DNA of 33,255 bases from SM23-62 sp964575235 (GTDB lineage: Bacteria; Bacteroidota; Bacteroidia; Bacteroidales; SM23-62): positions 1-33,255 of the forward strand of contig CAZNQG010000030.1 of NCBI GenBank assembly GCA_964575235.1, written 5' to 3'. The notes below the pieces were generated by a model. That model was not told the origin of the DNA, made no database searches, and saw only the letters and a list, made by a program, of their open reading frames with translations. This document shows, piece after piece, positions 33,134 to 33,255 of this stretch; the stretch's first letter is position 1, and each line of letters opens with the position of its first letter. The position numbers and the translations under genes are program-made.

Positions 33134-33255
33134 ATGAAAGCATGTGGGCGGGCGTGATGGTGTGAACGCCGATCGTGTACTTCCCAGCAGGACCCGGGAG
33201 ATCCGTATACCAGTCCTTCCCACACAACCGCAAACCCGCACCCACACTCCAAACC

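Noticed and set aside
33134..33255. A degenerate tRNA-Tyr upstream of tRNA-Gly, as in E. coli tyrU
   Set aside because: No T-arm, no matching acceptor ends and no credible anticodon arm; the stretch does not fold as a tRNA by eye.

Overview
This is a chromosomal window from a member of the Bacteroidota, probably a free-living, moderately GC-rich anaerobe or facultative anaerobe. The evidence is a secreted protein ending in a type IX secretion (T9SS) sorting domain, a DUF3467 gene fused to the end of the rpoBC operon, a KdsC / DUF2520 / Maf / UbiA gene string, beta subunit residues typical of the phylum, and -7 promoter elements of the TAnnTTTG type. No phage, insertion sequence, CRISPR array or plasmid function is visible. 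No gap between genes exceeds about 160 bases.

Bases 1-8703 are read on the + strand. They hold the end of a HoxU-like subunit, hoxY and hoxH of a group 3d-like (NAD(P)-coupled) [NiFe] hydrogenase and its maturation protease; a lone T9SS cargo protein with an Ig-like domain; then a flavin reductase, two tRNA methylthiotransferases (a divergent MiaB-like protein and MtaB) and a ProX/YbaK-type deacylase. Everything from 8743 onward is on the - strand.

Bases 8743-9870 hold a NikR-type nickel repressor and a His-rich metal permease, which fit the nickel need of the nearby hydrogenase. Bases 9976-13959 hold five tightly packed genes: DUF2520 Rossmann protein, KdsC, UbiA-type prenyltransferase, Maf and a metallo-beta-lactamase-fold hydrolase. 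Bases 14000-19844 hold a complete transcription unit: exact -7 element, etfB, etfA, a membrane FeS oxidoreductase of the ETF:quinone oxidoreductase type, acyl-CoA dehydrogenase, and an intrinsic terminator. It would pass electrons from acyl-CoA oxidation through ETF to menaquinone.

Bases 19894-33133 hold the information-processing cluster, in transcription order tRNA-Gly, tRNA-Thr, tuf, tRNA-Trp, secE, nusG, rplK, rplA, rplJ, rplL, rpoB, rpoC and a DUF3467 gene, closed by a terminator. The order matches the ancestral arrangement known from E. coli (glyT-thrT-tufB-secE-nusG-rplKAJL-rpoBC), with tRNA-Trp added between tuf and secE.

Most genes are ordinary housekeeping genes. The points most worth a second look are: loss of all expected cysteines in the first CCG module of the membrane FeS oxidoreductase; an L1-site mimic inside a hairpin before rplK; hairpins before rplJ and between rplL and rpoB; a 21-bp-spaced repeat at the nikR promoter; two back-to-back perfect palindromes between etfA and the FeS oxidoreductase; and the unusual MiaB-like protein next to a flavin reductase.
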